Source of the DNA: Glycine soja
Taxonomy: Eukaryota; Streptophyta; Magnoliopsida; Fabales; Fabaceae
Assembly (NCBI RefSeq): GCF_004193775.1
Contig: NC_041006.1
Span: 28,084,975-28,148,974, forward strand
Reading direction: 5' to 3'
Length of the DNA stretch: 64,000 bases
Notes under the pieces: generated by a model
What the model saw: the letters and a program-made list of their open reading frames with translations, nothing else
What the model was told of the DNA's origin: nothing
Database searches by the model: none
In this document: piece by piece, positions 11,124-26,100 of the stretch
How the letters are laid out: every line of letters begins with the position of its first letter
Numbering within the stretch: the first letter of the stretch is position 1
Made by a program: the position numbers and the translations under genes

Positions 11124-14100
11124 TTACAAATTCGCCGTCATGATACTGTTTGAGCCCGTGATATTTGTCTTGAGAGAGAGGAGTCTAGATTTAATCTCGC
11201 TAATCAAATGTGATATATCATGCTTCCAGGACCAAGATGGTTCATTCAGAGCACGTACAGAATTAAGACAGACAAGCAAGGTTCCACCTTCATGTAAAAG
11301 AACCTGCATGCATGTAAAGGATAAATAAGAGACATGATTAAAGAGCAACCACAGAAAAACAAAAAATAAAAGAAGCAAATCAAGCAGCTAAGGTAGTGGT
11401 ATCACTCAAAAGCTAAAGGACCTATTCTAAGGGATGTAATAATTCACAGGAATCAATGCGAACAAGTTAAGCTGAGTATACTTTAATGATAGAGGTAGTA
11501 CCTATCAAATTCGATTTACTTTTTTAATTTTTTCTGCCAGGGGTGGAGTTTTCTCGGCTAAGTGATACTGGTATGGCCAGTGGGCAATCTTTACTAAAAT
11601 GATTATGATTCGTGAGGTTTATTATCACAACCAGTAAAAAAATGCTTGCTCAAGTCATTCACTACATTATGACATAGTGCCCAAAGAAAACAAATGTTCT
11701 ACAGCAGAATGGGAGAAAGATTCAGCATAAAATTTATATTGAATTTTCATACCGTTAACCACAATGGCAGAAATCCCAAAACTGATGGAAGGGAAGCCAT
11801 GACAATGGACGTCAATGCTAAAGCCACATTTTGTTTAATCTGCACGTGCATTCACATATAAAGCAACATCATCCAAGAAATGACGAAATAATGTATTGTA
11901 ACTGTTGCTATTAAAATACCAGTGAAGTTGTTTGACGAGACTTGGCAATACAAAATGGCACTGCAGAAATGTTTTCTCTAAGCAACAATACATCTGCAAC
12001 AGCTATGGCAGTTGCACTAGCACGGTGAGCAAGAACTATCCCAACAGTTGCAGCAGCTAGTGCTGGGGCATCATTGATGCCTTCACCAACCATAATTAAG
12101 CCTCCCCCTGTCACAAGTACAAACAAAATGGCTTAAGAGCATAAAACGTATGTGCAAAAGACATCATGCAATTTAGTCCAAATATTATGTAGGAACCTGG
12201 TTAATAAAATAGTCTAATCATAAAAATGACAGTCTCATAACTGATCAACAAAGGTACAGTAAAACAAGACTTGAAAATGAAGCATGTAAAGGTAACATTT
12301 TAGGCCATAGTTATCAGAATCTCATGATTTACAACTCGATACAAATTGGCAACCTACCAATACATATTATAAGATGAATCTTAAATGACTTTGTATCTTG
12401 TGATACATGAATGAATTTGTGCAATATTTTGTATCATTGATATGAATCACACAATTCAACAATTTGTTATTTTTTAATTTTACTTTTCTTTAACCGACTT
12501 ATGAAAAAATTAAAAAGTCATGAAAGCATAAATTGTTAAATGAAATGGAATTGAAGGAGCACTTCTGAATTTATCCTATTTGATTATTCCATTACTTATT
12601 TGTCACTCACTTGTTCAATGCATGTACTCTACTTAGCTAATTAATTGCTTCATTTCATTCTTCTAAAATAAAGGCTTCACAAATCCCAATATAACTAATA
12701 ATTTTCTTTTATTAGAGTTTTGGTTAAGTTGTTTTATCTATTTCTAGTTCAAAACTTGTACATCAAACACTATATCATCTATGCAATAGATTTGGAAGTT
12801 ATTTTTCATTGTCTCTTAATTTTATGGTTCAATACAAATTACGATTCACAATTCAAAAATTAGCAGTGATTCATGATTTGAATCCCGATTTGGTAACCTT
12901 GTTTAGGCTTCAGTTCTGCACAATTTACTACAACAGTTGAAGCTAGAAGCTGCAAGAGGGGACGCACAAAACTTATATTGGGAAGGAATCATTAGTATGC
13001 AGAATGCAGTACAGAAGTCAGTCCACCGTCCAAATATAATTCACTTCACTTCACTTCGTACCCCATTGCCCAGAGGCTCTTCGCTATGCGAAGGTATGGG
13101 GGAGGGATGTTGTACGCAGCCTTACCCTTGCATATGCAAAAAGGCCGTTTCCGGATTCGAACCCATGACCAACAAGTCACCAAGGCACAACTTTACCGCT
13201 GCACCAGGGCTCGCCCTCACCGTCCAAATATAATATCCTTGTTAATTGTAATCAGAGACAAAGATATGCTAATCAAGGAACTTACCCATATCTCTTGAGA
13301 TATCCTTTACATGACTCAGCTTGTCTTCAGGCTTCAGGTTGCAATGAAACTCATTGATGCCCACAGCACTTGCAACTCTCCTTGCACTAGACTCATGATC
13401 ACCAGTTAACATCATCACACGAAACTTTGCTTCATCTTGCAATTCTTGAATAACATTAGAAACCCCAGGACGAGGCCTATCCTCTAGATGAATCAATGTT
13501 ACCTGCATCAAGTGATCAACCAGTTAGGTTCAGGTGGAGACTGTTGAGAATGAGACAATGGCATATAATATGAGAAAGGCTCAATGTGTCTTATTTGGGG
13601 GGAAGGGGTGGTTGGGGGTATCCAGGCCAGAGAAGTTAAACAATTTGGGTATGCCAGCCAGCTTCTCTGGCTGGACAGGTCTATGAAAATGCTTAAAGCA
13701 TTACCCCTTCGGCCATTCCCAGAAAAAAGATCAGTAGAAAACAATATACCACCTTCTGATTAACTGAAAGGGCAGCATGAACATATTCACTTCCATAAGA
13801 AGATGTATTAACAGCTTCCTTGATCTTTTCTGACTCGACTTCAGATTGACAAAAAGAGGTGATGAAATCTATAGATCCAAGTGATGCTTTCAATAGTTTA
13901 GCACCTCCAGTTCCTGACTATAATAAAACAAAAATAAATTTGAGCCATTTTAAGTGTCATTCCACAAATAAACTATATGCGAAGAAAAGATATGGCTCAG
14001 CCACTCAAGCATCCCAATTATTCTAAAATAATTAAATATGTGGGTATGACGTGAGGCATGTACTAAAATACCCAAACCCGCACTCATTTTAGCGACTAAT

Positions 14101-17100
14101 CATTTCTCCATTGTGGGTATTATTGTATGTGCTAATCAAGTTTGAATCCAATTGTGATCCCTACTTCTACACCTCCTAAACTAAGCCTATGTCCTACCTT
14201 CTCTAACTAACAATAACTATTCATACTCTACTATAACTAACTGTTAACATCTGGGAATCTCTAACATGGCCATGGGTCCCATTATAATATATAGTCAGCA
14301 CTTGCATTAGCATCAATATATAAAGAAAACAAATGCAAACTAATGAAAAACATCTTTAAAAAAAGTGCACAAGGAAACAATTGATGGTCTTTGATTATTG
14401 TATGCAATATGAGCTTGAGATACTGACAATATAGGGTCATGTATATTACAATACAATACCTGACTTTGTCAAGCAAAATGAATATTTAAGTAATGGGTTG
14501 AGCAAAACACATAATAACAAAATACCTCAATGCTGTTAACAGTAGCAGTAAGGCCTCTACCAGGAAAGTATTCGAAACTTTCAACAGAAATAGATGGGAG
14601 GTCTTTGCCTTCACTATGGTCAACCACAGCCCTGAAATTCATTTTACAGAAAAGAAAAAAGAATAAGGACAGAAAAGAGATAATCATGTTTAATATCATG
14701 CTTTATTTATACATTTGAGATGGCATAACTGAACATTCAAGAATTGAATTGTGTTGGGGAGAATCTCATTGACAGGAATTAACATTTAATGTGATAAGTT
14801 GTAGATACTGCAAATTGATTGCAATTTCCTAACTGCGTTCATATTGTTAGCTATTGTAGGTTACGAGTGATCTACTTGTTCTCCCCCTTTTTAACTCCTA
14901 GGCTAATATTTTCAACAAGGAGTCTATTAGGGGCCCCTGAATTGTGTTTATTTGTAACAAGCTTTGTGCATATAATCTATATGCTCTAGCTTGAGGGGGA
15001 GTGTTAGTATAATAAAGTGGTATTGGGCCCATAAGCCCATTAGGCATTAGTATATGTTGTACATAAGTATATTCTTGTACTCCTATTTTCATTAGATAAA
15101 TAAAATTCAATTTCTAGAGAACCAACAACAGCCACCATTGTAACTAGTAAGAAGAGGGTTCAAAAATAACAAAAATACAGTCTATTCAAAATGATACCTT
15201 CCAATAGGGTGAGTAGTACCCTTTTCCATAGCTGCAGCAACAGCAAGAGCTTCTTTTTCACAGGTGGGAATGCAACAGGAAGGAACATTTGATTTATTGT
15301 TTCTAACATGATGACCATAAATGGGCTCAATTGCCTTGAATACGAGTCCACCAGTTGTCAATGTCCCTGTTTTGTCAAAGGCAACAGTATGACAAGTAGC
15401 TAGAGCATCCAGAACATGCCCACCTTTGAGTAATATCCCCTGCAAATTGAGGTAACTATCACACCCACAATAAAAGAAGCATCCCATGCTTAAAATTTTG
15501 GAATAATTTGAATAACTTTCTAACCAACAAACAAACTGTCAGGATATAAGGAGAAGGGAAAGTTAGTTAACATAGTTAGACTATTAAGTTAGTTAGTTAG
15601 TTAGTTAGAGGGGTTTATTAGATATAAATAAGGGAAGAAGGATAGGGGAGATTCAGATTTGGATCATTAGTAATTGAGCATTAGCTCTTTGTGAAAGGAG
15701 AAATCCTTTGTGAAGGGGAAACCCTTGGAGGAGAGTTTTTTCTCCTATTTTCTGTTATTTTCTTACTACTAGTCGATAAAATCTTTTCTTTTCTTTCTCA
15801 TTTCAATTCTTGGTTCCTAACAATCATCTGAAGGACTTATGGTGAAATCAAATTTTTTCCATTCAACTCACCTTATTATTGACAAGCCTCATCAAGAATC
15901 TTTAGTCTGGCAGTAAAAATTTGTTTCATCATCTTGAAGACAAAACTTGTTTCCTTGTTATAAAATATATCAATCATGTTCATGGCTTAGTTTTTCTTCA
16001 ATCACAATCTTGTTCATGGCTTAGTTTTTCTTTGATCACAACTCACAAGTCTGATCAAGTTTTAGTTCACATTTGGTGCTTAAAATTCTTACTTAGAATA
16101 ATGTGGGTGGGGAGATTGGCATTAGAAAGAAAACACTCTACTCCATGTACAATAACCGTAACCGATATACAAAGCTTTAAAAGTTTGTTCTTTGCATGAC
16201 AATTAATGAAAGCTCTCTCCTCTTTTTCAAAATGTATAAATAGAATTTTAGTTGCTAACATCAGCATGGACTAAACGATTAAGATTTCATAACATTATTT
16301 ACAAGGTCTTAAACTCTGGTTAAGGGTGTAACTCGACCCCATAAAATCAGGCATGTAAGGTGATTGGCCAAGTTTTATGAGGGTTACATTGGCCATATCT
16401 TTAGTCCATGTGGAACTAAACATGCTCCCTCACACTCAGCACAATGAAGATGCTCTAAAGAGGCCACAGCTAAGGCGAGGCATGGTGACTGCAATTAAGG
16501 CGGCTTTCCAACACCTTTGCACTTGTTCAGCTTCAACTCAGCTACTCAACGACGCCAAAATCCACACCGCACACTGCTTCTCTTCTCTTAAGGGGTTGTA
16601 TCCATGGTGGTTCTTGATGATGAGTGTGAACTTCTCTCTCAATTTTCTCACAGGGTGAAGCATAGAGAGAGATGAGAGAGGGTAGAACGAAAGAAAGAGT
16701 GAGACAAGGTAGAACGAGAGACACAGTGAGAGAGGTGAGAGAGGGTAGACCGAGAGAAAGAGTGAGTCTGAGAGGGAGTTTACGTAGGAGTGTTCATGGC
16801 AATGGAAGAGGGAGTGCCCGTGACAGGGTAGGAGGCCAGGGACATCACCACGCCTCTGGTGGCCAACATGGGGAGAAGTTTTCTGATAGAGAAAGGAGAA
16901 GAGTCACTGTTTACGGTGAAAGTAGGGGTCTTGCAGAGAGTAGGAGGGCATCTCACGAGGTGGATAACAACCCTGCTAGTACTGATGTTGGATGGGTGGA
17001 AGTTTCCTATAGGAGGAAGAAGAAATCAGTCGCAGACAGAGGACCCTCTGTGCTTAGTAAGCGACAAAGGCAACATAGGAGAGGTACATGGAGAGATAAG

Positions 17101-20100
17101 GAGGATGTCACCTCCTTTTACTTCTCAAGATTCCCTGACGGAGTAAAGGAAAAGGATTTATGGAAGATTTTCCAAAGGTGGGGTAAGGTGTGGGAAGTTT
17201 TCATTCATAAAACTAAAAACAAGGCAGGCCATAGGTTCGGTTTTGTAAGGTATAAGGAGGTCCAAGATGTACAGAGGTTGGAAAGACAGCTGGATAATAG
17301 CATTTTCCTTGATGGGATCAAAATGTTTGTCAATAAACCAAAGTTTGAGAGGGAGAATGCGAATAGAGGCTATCAGCATGGTACCCTCACACATGGAAAG
17401 GGGAGAATACAGGAGGTGGACAACGGTGGCCATAAAACACGCGACACGGGTGGAAGACTTCGGTCATATGTTGAGGTGGCTAAGGGGGTAACACCATCTG
17501 TGGATAACTTGTCTAACCAGAAGGGGACTGTCCTAGATGACATTAGACCAGTCCTGAGCCCGGTCTCTCTGAATCCAACCAACGAACACAAAGAATGGGT
17601 ACAGAAGGCTTGGGTGGGCAGATTGAAGAATAGGGGAATGTTTGAAAGAGTGAAGGAGGAACTGAGATGGGTTCTAGACCCCGACATCAACCCTTGTTAT
17701 TGGGTTGATGATTGGGTTATCTTACCCAACCTTGAGGATGATAAGGCACTTCGTCTAGTGGATGAGGAACGGACGAACGGCTCCACACCTTTACTAGACC
17801 TCCAGAAATGGTCCCCATCTATTCGTCAGACACACAGGTTGGCGTGGGTCCTGTTATGGGGTCTACCGCCAACTGTGTGGGAAGCAGTTTATTTAGAGAA
17901 GATTGTGGCGGAGCTTGGGGAGCTGGTAGAGGTTGATGTAATGGTTGAGGAACGCTGGAGGTTGGACGTGGCGCGAATCTTAATTAGGACGGACCTCAGA
18001 CCGGGCATTGCCGTGGCGGTCCCAGCCGTCATTGATGGAGTGGATGTTGTTATCCACATCGTTGAAGACATGCAGGGGCTCGGAACGAAGACGAAGCCCA
18101 AGCAAGCCCTCACGTGGTACCCGCCATCACCTTTCTCGACCGAGCCAAACACTCCCACAACTTTCACAGGTCGTACCCCAGGGGTTGTTAACGAAGGAGC
18201 TTCGTCGGACGGTGGGTCACAAGGCTCCGACGGCGGGTTCTCTGGACATTGGCGCCGTACCCAGTCGTTCCTGGCGGGTCGGGTCAATCGGATCCAACCT
18301 ACCCACGACTATCACATGGAGCGGTCTGTTGATGACAAACCTGACGTGGCCCAATCGTTCGGCGACAACAAGGGCGTGGAGGCTCAAAGCCCGAAGGAAC
18401 GCAGCAACGGTCCTCTTCGACAGAAACAGATACCTTTTAATGCCAAGACCAAAAGTAAATCCTGCGTTGACATGCAAAAGGAAATATTTGTTTTGACCTC
18501 AATGGATGCAGAGGAGGAGCAGAAAGAAGACGCTGTGGAGGTGGCAGACTGTGATCAGAACCATATAGGTGTTGAGGAGCAAGAAGAAGACGCTGACGTG
18601 GTCCTGTCTGGTTCCATAATGGGTAATTTGGAGGGAGAAAAATATATAATAGCCCCTTTTGAGGAGAGGTTAGCCCGTAGTAGTGGTACATATAATAATC
18701 TGGAAAGCTCAACCCCATTACCCGAAGGTCCTTATCATTTTCAAAATGTAGAGGGGGAGTTGGGCCAGCAATTAGTAGGCCCAATTCACTCTGGTACCAA
18801 AGTTTATGTTAGAAGAAAGGAATCTAAGGTTTCCAAAACTGTGGCCCAATCTGCTCTACACCCCCCTCCCCCCCCCCCCATAGTCTTAACCTCTCAGCCG
18901 CATGAACCTTGCCTGGAACTTGACGTGAAGGACCCAAGTACCAATATCTGTAAGCAGCTTTCCCTGGAAGAACAAATAGCTCTAGCCAGTGACATGGGCC
19001 TCACATATGGTCAGGAAGCCCAGATGATTAAGGAGATGTTGATTCACATGGAACAGAGAGATAACTCTGTGGCAGTGCAGAAGGGTATCAAGAACCACCA
19101 ATTATGATTATACTATCATATAATCCTAGAGGTTTGGGAAGGGGGATTAAATGGGCAGCTATAAGGAGACTCAATTTTATACATAAGACTGACCTTGTGT
19201 GTATTCAAGAAACAAAAAGAGAGCACTTTGATAAATCTATTTGCCAGTCAATGTGGGGGGATTCCACTGTCTCTTGGGAAAGCGTTCCCTCTGTTCAAGC
19301 AGCTGGTGGCCTTCTTTGCTTATGGAATAATTCAGTTTTCCATGTGGAAAGGAGTATAAAAGGCAATAGATTCTTATGCTTAGAGGGGAGATGGCTGAGT
19401 GAAGACCAGAGGCTTTTCATAGTCAATGTCTATGCCCCTTGTGATCTAGCTGGGAAAAGAAATCTGTGGGAGGAGTTAATTCAGCTGAAACAATCCAATC
19501 CTGATGGAGCTTGGTGCTTCCTTGGTGACTTTAATAGTATAAGGAGCCAGGAGGAACGTATTGGACTATCTCAAAGGTCAGCTGATAACTCAGACACTTC
19601 AGAATTTAATGCCTGGATTTCAAATATGGAGCTTCATGAAATCAGAGGTTTTGGTGGCAATTTCACTTGGTTCAGGCCTAATGGTTCTGTCAAGAGCAGA
19701 CTTGACAGATTCCTTGTTTCAGACCAATGGTTAAACATATGGCCTGATTCCACTCAGCAGGTTCTGCATAGAGACTATTCAGATCACTGCCCAATCATTC
19801 TGAAAACTCAGATTCTTGACTGGGGACCCAAGCCCTTTAGGGTGGTGGATTCGTGGCTTAACCAAAATGGATATCAGAAGATGGTGAAAGAGGCATGGAT
19901 TAAGGATCAGCAGGGCGGATGGGGGGGCATAGCTCTTAAAAACAAGTTGAGAAATCTCAGAAATAGCATCAAGCAGTGGAGCATAGTTAATGCTGATGGT
20001 AATATTAACAAAATCCAGAGTCTGAAGCACAAACTTAATCTTTTGGAAATTTCAGCTGGAGATAGACCTTTATCTGAAGATGAAGCCCAAGCCAAGAAGT

Positions 20101-23100
20101 CCATTCAACAACAGCTGTGGGAGGCCTCAAATGCTTATGAATCCCTCTTGAGACAGAAATCTAGAGAGAAGTGGATTAAGGAAGGGGATAGTAATTCAGC
20201 TTACTTTCACAAAGTTATCAATTTTAGAAGAAACTTTAATGCCTTTCAGGGTCTTTTTATTGATGGGATTTGGGTTCAACAGCCTAACCTAGTCAAGGAG
20301 GAAGTTCATAAATTCTTCCTACATAGATTTACTGAAGACAAGCAGTTTAGACCTACTCTTGATAGAGTTTTCTTCCGATCAATTGACCAGAATCAAAGAG
20401 AGGAGCTCACTGCCCCTTTTTCTGACCAAGAAATTAAAGAGGCTGTGTGGAGTTGTGGTGGAGATAAATGCCCGGGGCCCGATGGATTTAATTTCAATTT
20501 TATTAAGGCCTTTTGGAAGGTTTTGAAAGCTGAATTCAGGAGATTTGTGGATGAATTCCACTTCCGTGGGTGTTTCCCTAGAGGCAGCAATGCTTCTTTC
20601 ATGGCTCTTATCCCTAAAACAAATCATCCTCAATCTTTAAATGACTACAGGCCTATTTCTCTAATTGGGTGCATGTACAAAGTCATAGCTAAGCTTTTGG
20701 CAAATAGGTTGAGGGGAGTTATTTCTGGTATTGTTGATGAAAGACAATCAGCTTTCATAAATAATAGACATATCCTCCATGGGATTATCATCCTTAATGA
20801 AGTGGTAGAGGAAGCTGTGAAGAGAAAGCACCCAGTCATGGTCTTCAAAGTGGATTTCGAAAAGGCCTATGACACTGTTTCCTGGTCCTTCCTCGATTAT
20901 ATGCTATCCAGATTAGGATTCTGTGGTAAATGGAGACAATGGATTGCTGCCTGTCTCCAATCGGCAACAATTTCCATCCTAGTTAATGGTAGTCCTACTA
21001 AAGAATTTACCCCTTCTCGTGGTTTGCGTCAAGGGGATCCCCTAGCACCATTGCTCTTCAATATAGTGGGGGAGGGTCTCACTGGTTTGATGAGAGAGGC
21101 CATTCTGAAAAATCTTTATAGTAGCTACTGCGTTGGGAAGCATAAGGAGCCTATTAATATCCTCCAATATGCCGATGATACTGTTTTTATTGGGGAAGCT
21201 TCTTGGGCGAATGTTCTTGCCATGAAGGCAATGCTTAGAGGTTTTGAGATGGCCTCTGGTCTGAAAATTAACTATGCCAAAAGTCAGTTTGGGATTTATG
21301 GGAAGCCTGTTAGCTGGGCTCATGAAGCTGCTCAGGTGCTGAATTGTAGGCAGATGGGTGTCCCTTTTCATTATTTGGGTATTCCTATTGCTGTCAGATC
21401 TTCATCTCAGATGGTGTGGGAGCCTGTGATCAGTAAATTTGAGGCTAAACTCTCTAAATGGAATCAGAAAAGCCTATCTATGGCTGGCAGGGTTACCTTG
21501 ATAAACTCTGTTCTAAACGCTTTACCAATCTATCTCCTCTCCTTCTTCAAAATTCCTCAAAGAATAGCTGATAGACTGGTCTCTCTTCAGAGAAATTTCA
21601 TGTGGGGTGGAGACCTTGACCAAAAGAAGATCCCTTGGGTTAAATGGGATAACATTTGCCTCAACAAAAGGGAAGGGGGCCTGGGTATTAAGAACCTGGT
21701 CAAGTTCAATGCTGCCCTGATGGGAAGATGGATATGGGAATTATATTCTAATCAGAATCAACCCTGGGTTAGGGTTCTTAATTCCAAATATGGGGGGTGG
21801 TCAGCATTGCAGAATGGCAAAGTTCATTGCTGGGATTCTCACTGGTGGAAAGACCTTAGGAGATTATATCAGCACAATGATTTCAAGATTATCCATCAGA
21901 ATATGGCATGGAAGGCTGGTTGTGGGGATAAAATCAGATTTTGGAAAGATAGGTGGTTGGGGGAGGAAAGCACTCTGCAACAGAAATACTCTCAGCTCTT
22001 TTCGATTAGTAAGCAGCAGAATGATTTTATCTCCACCATGGGTAGCTTCTCACAGAATATTTGGAGATGGGATTTGAAATGGAGGAGACATCTCTTCGAG
22101 CATGAGGAGGGTGTAGCTGTGGCTTTTATGGAAGACATCACTGCTTATACTCTTCAGAATCACTTGAAAGATAAGTTGCTGTGGAAAGCTGATCCTAGTG
22201 GGCTATACTCTACTAGGTCTGCTTATAGGCTTCTATCAAGTCAAAACAGTACTGCTTTAGATGGGATAAATTTCCAGCTTGTTTGGAAATTGAAGATACC
22301 CCCAAAGGCGGCCATCTTCACCTGGAGGCTCATCAAAGATAGGCTCCCTACTAGAGCTAATCTGCATAGAAGAAATGTGGAGTTGCAGGATCTTACCTGC
22401 CCCCTCTGTCACAGTGAGCAGGAGGAGGCAGGACATCTTTTTTTCCATTGCAGATACACTGTTGGCCTGTGGTGGGAATCTTTGAGGTGGATTCAGACTT
22501 TCGGAGCTCTCCCTTCTTCCCCAACAAGTCATTTCAGTCTATGGTGTGAAGGTTTGGTTGCAGGAAGAAATCAGAATAGATGGTGTGGATGGTGGATTGC
22601 CTTAACTTCTGCCATCTGGAAGCATAGGAATTTACTCATTTTTCAGGGCTTTCCTTTTATTAATTCCAAAGTTATGGATGATGCCTTATTTTTGGCTTGG
22701 TCCTGGTCTAAAGCTAGAGTTAAAGGTTTTAATATCCCTTTTAATCACTGGTCATCCCATCTAATGGAGGCCTTTGATTAATCAGGTGTCATACCTTGTA
22801 GTTGGGCTTTGTGAAGGGTTTTTGTTCTCTTTTTGGGAGGCTGGCAGCACAGCTGCCTTTGTATGTTTATCATCAGTACCCCTGGTACTGTAGTTTTTTC
22901 TTATTAATATATATATATATTTTCTGCCTTTCAAAAAAAAAAAAGGCGGCTTTCCAACACACCCTGTTACATCCAGGGCTAAGATGCAGGTGACCAAAGA
23001 ATAGATCTAAGATAAGCTCTGATATTATTTTAGAATTTGGACTTAAGACCCTACCTCAAACCCACAAAATCAACTTGTAAGGTGAGGATTGTCCAAGCTT

Positions 23101-26100
23101 TATAAGCTCTATTTAAGTCATATCTCTGGGCAGTGAGGGACTAAACATGCCCCCATTAAGGCTGCAATTAAGGCAACCCAAAGAGACCACAATTAAGGGC
23201 TAAGGAGGGCTAGGGGTAACCACAACTAAGGCAACTTTTCAACACATCCTGTCACGCCCAAGGCTATGTCCCTGGAGCGTGGCAATGCAAATAACCCAAC
23301 AATGGATCTAGGACAAACTCTGATAACATCTTAGATTTTTGGCTTAAGGACTAACTCAATGATCTCACTACTTACCAGTAAATTTAGGAAATAATAGCAC
23401 TACAAAATATATGTGAGTATAAGATTTTCAAAAGGTGCAAGATTATAATTCTTAAAAAAATATACTGAATACAAAAAATGAAAAACATGAAATCATATTG
23501 ACAGTGCAAATACTTCATAATTGAAACACTAGGATAACATTTGATTCTAGCAAAAGGAAAAACTAAGATTCAAAGAGCAATTTCATATGTGATGTTAAAA
23601 TTTGAAATATATTTTGAAGCGTAGGTAGATACCCCCAAGTAGATAACTGTTACCTTTCTGGCACAGGAGCTGATTGCTATAGCATATGCCAATGGGGCCA
23701 CAGCCAAGGCACAAGGGGATGCTGCCACCATAAGCCCTAAGGCTCTGTAAATTGAACCTCTGCAAGCTACATCAATCAGACACTAATAAGCTGAAATACG
23801 AAAGTTACATCATATATATTATATAGATATGCAACACCATATTTTTAGGATACTACATCCTTTTAACAAGAAGATTGGAGAAAACATGGGCATTGAGAAC
23901 TATATAATTTGGTGATAATGACTGTAGGATAACATTAATAAATAGGAGACTTTAGTACCACTTGTTAAACCTAAACCATGATACACCCCTTGCCCAAGTC
24001 CATCAAAGACAGAAACAAAAGGGCTATGCCCATAATGGGGCTGGTTCTGAAGGAACAGAGAGGGCTGCAGGCATATGAAAGGAGGAATAAAGAGGGAGAG
24101 GGAATTGGAGGGTCTATCCTCACAGCAGAGAACAAGACAAGAGAGGTAGATAATGACCTGAACAGCTGGCACAACATGAATGAGGAAGGAATAAGTGGAG
24201 TATTTAAGGCATTAACTGAGAAGGCAGATAAATGTGAGTAAGAGGAGTAAGAAAGGTGTAGAATAGAATTGAGAAATGGTAACTGGTAAGGCTTTGAGAT
24301 GCAGTGAGATACTCTGTGCATCTGCAGAATCTCCCTTGTAATATTTTTTTTTTCTTTTTCCTGCACTTCATTTTGTGATTAAGTAAGCAGAGGCTACCTC
24401 TGCTTGTAACTTGTAAGCAGCTTGATCTCTGTTATTTCTACTTTAATTCGAAGTTGCTATGAAATTATTATAAAAGGAACGGAGTAAATAGCATATCTGA
24501 CCCACAAAGAAAAACAAAAGGACAACAGGATAAAAACATAACTAGTTATCAAATTTTAAAATTTATTAACTATATTATACAGCACTACTAGAGTAAAAGA
24601 ACTCAAAAATTACCAGATGTACTAATGAATGGCCACTTAAATAAAAATGGCCCAATAACAGCAATAGCAATTGATAACACCACAACAACTTTGCTATAGC
24701 GTTCACCAAATTCATCAAGCCACCTTTGAAGTTTAGGTTTATTTGACTGTGCTTCTTCAGTCAACTGAACAATTCTGCTGAGAGTTGATTCCTTCCAAGT
24801 TTTGGTTACCTGCAATCAATTAATTTTTTATTATATGGCAAGTTTCCAACAAAATCACACTTTTAACAAGACAAGCACCTAATCAGAAACAAGCTTAAGT
24901 GTTGAACAAGACAAACTAGCAATAGCAACCTAGCATCACAATCTCTAGTAAGCCCATACATATGAACCTGACTCATTGCTCTATTTTTCAATCTTCATCA
25001 ATGAAAATGAAATTCCCAAGCCTAGGTATGGTTAATGTCGTGTGAAACTTGCAATTAATCACCAAAAATATAATAGATATTTATTTACATCTGAAACATA
25101 CAGCAACTCTCACTAACTACCTATTAATAACTCCACCAACTTGAGCATCATCACAATCACTCCTACCAACCTCAGAACTAGCAGTTTACGGTCATACTCC
25201 TAAAATAAAATATACTAAAACAACCAATAATCAAAAGTGTGATAAGATTAATTATACAATTGCAGCCACTGCCACCATATTATTACTATTGCTTCGCACC
25301 CATTAACACCACTAATTTGACCTTGTTCTCTAAATTGTATCATCCATCACCATCATGAGCAGTCACCAAATTCATCCTAATATATCCATCACCACCCAGC
25401 CCCAGCTATTATTGTTGCCATTGCCTTTTCTGTTGTCATACTACCAATATTATTACCACATTTCCAATGTCAATATAAATGCAAAACTTTTAAATTTAGT
25501 AGAATATGCAAAAATTGTTGAAATTTACAGTTCAACATACCTCCACGATTATCCTCCCATCTAAGTTCCTTGCACCACCAGGAATTCTATCTCCAACTTT
25601 GGCTTCCAAAGGTTTGACTTCCCCTGTCAAGTGCTCGGTGGTAATTGTGGCACTTCCTTGGAATACTTCACAATCTACTGGCACAGACTGATCACAACAC
25701 CATCCCCATTATACTTCAATAATCTGCTGTATAAAACTTGAAATTCCAAATTGTGCATGTATGAGTTTGTATGAGTCTGTGTTGTGTATTAGAATATACT
25801 TAAGGGTTTGAAGAAATTATAATATTTTTTTCTTTTTTCTCTTTTAGGGGGAGGGAAGGGGCAATGTGAAAGAATCCTTTATTAAAAGAGAAAGGAGACA
25901 TAGAACATGAGGACAAGGAATGCTCTTGAAACCACAAAAGAAAAAGAGACATTTGAATTTTTTAATAAAAAATAATATTGTAAGGGAATTGACTGAAAAC
26001 AACTGATGAACCGTATGAGAAGATTAAAAGGCAATCTTTCCAAAACAAATTTTCCAATATTTGGTCCGTAATGTTTCCAGAACACAGTGATATAGTTTGG

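Larger units (their letters stand above)
16515..22942 (+). mobile_element. L1-type LINE retrotransposon, structurally complete
   Basis: A 6.4-kb non-LTR element bounded by an exact 18-bp duplication. It has a 157-bp leader, ORF1 (16672-19107), ORF2 (19104-22781) and a short 3' UTR with an (AT)n tract at about 22906-22920. The poly(A) tail starts at 22933. Both ORFs are open without stops. It lies in HMA1 intron 6, antisense to the host gene. Intact ORFs and identical duplications suggest a recent insertion. Confidence 0.95.

Noticed and set aside
13150..13220. Possible tRNA gene (box A and box B)
   Set aside because: It continues into a SINE body with a tail and flanking 16-bp duplications, so it is a SINE head, not a tRNA gene.
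23971..24366. 131-codon minus-strand frame in HMA1 intron 5
   Set aside because: Not in the HMA1 reading order and without a known domain; probably part of a repeat.
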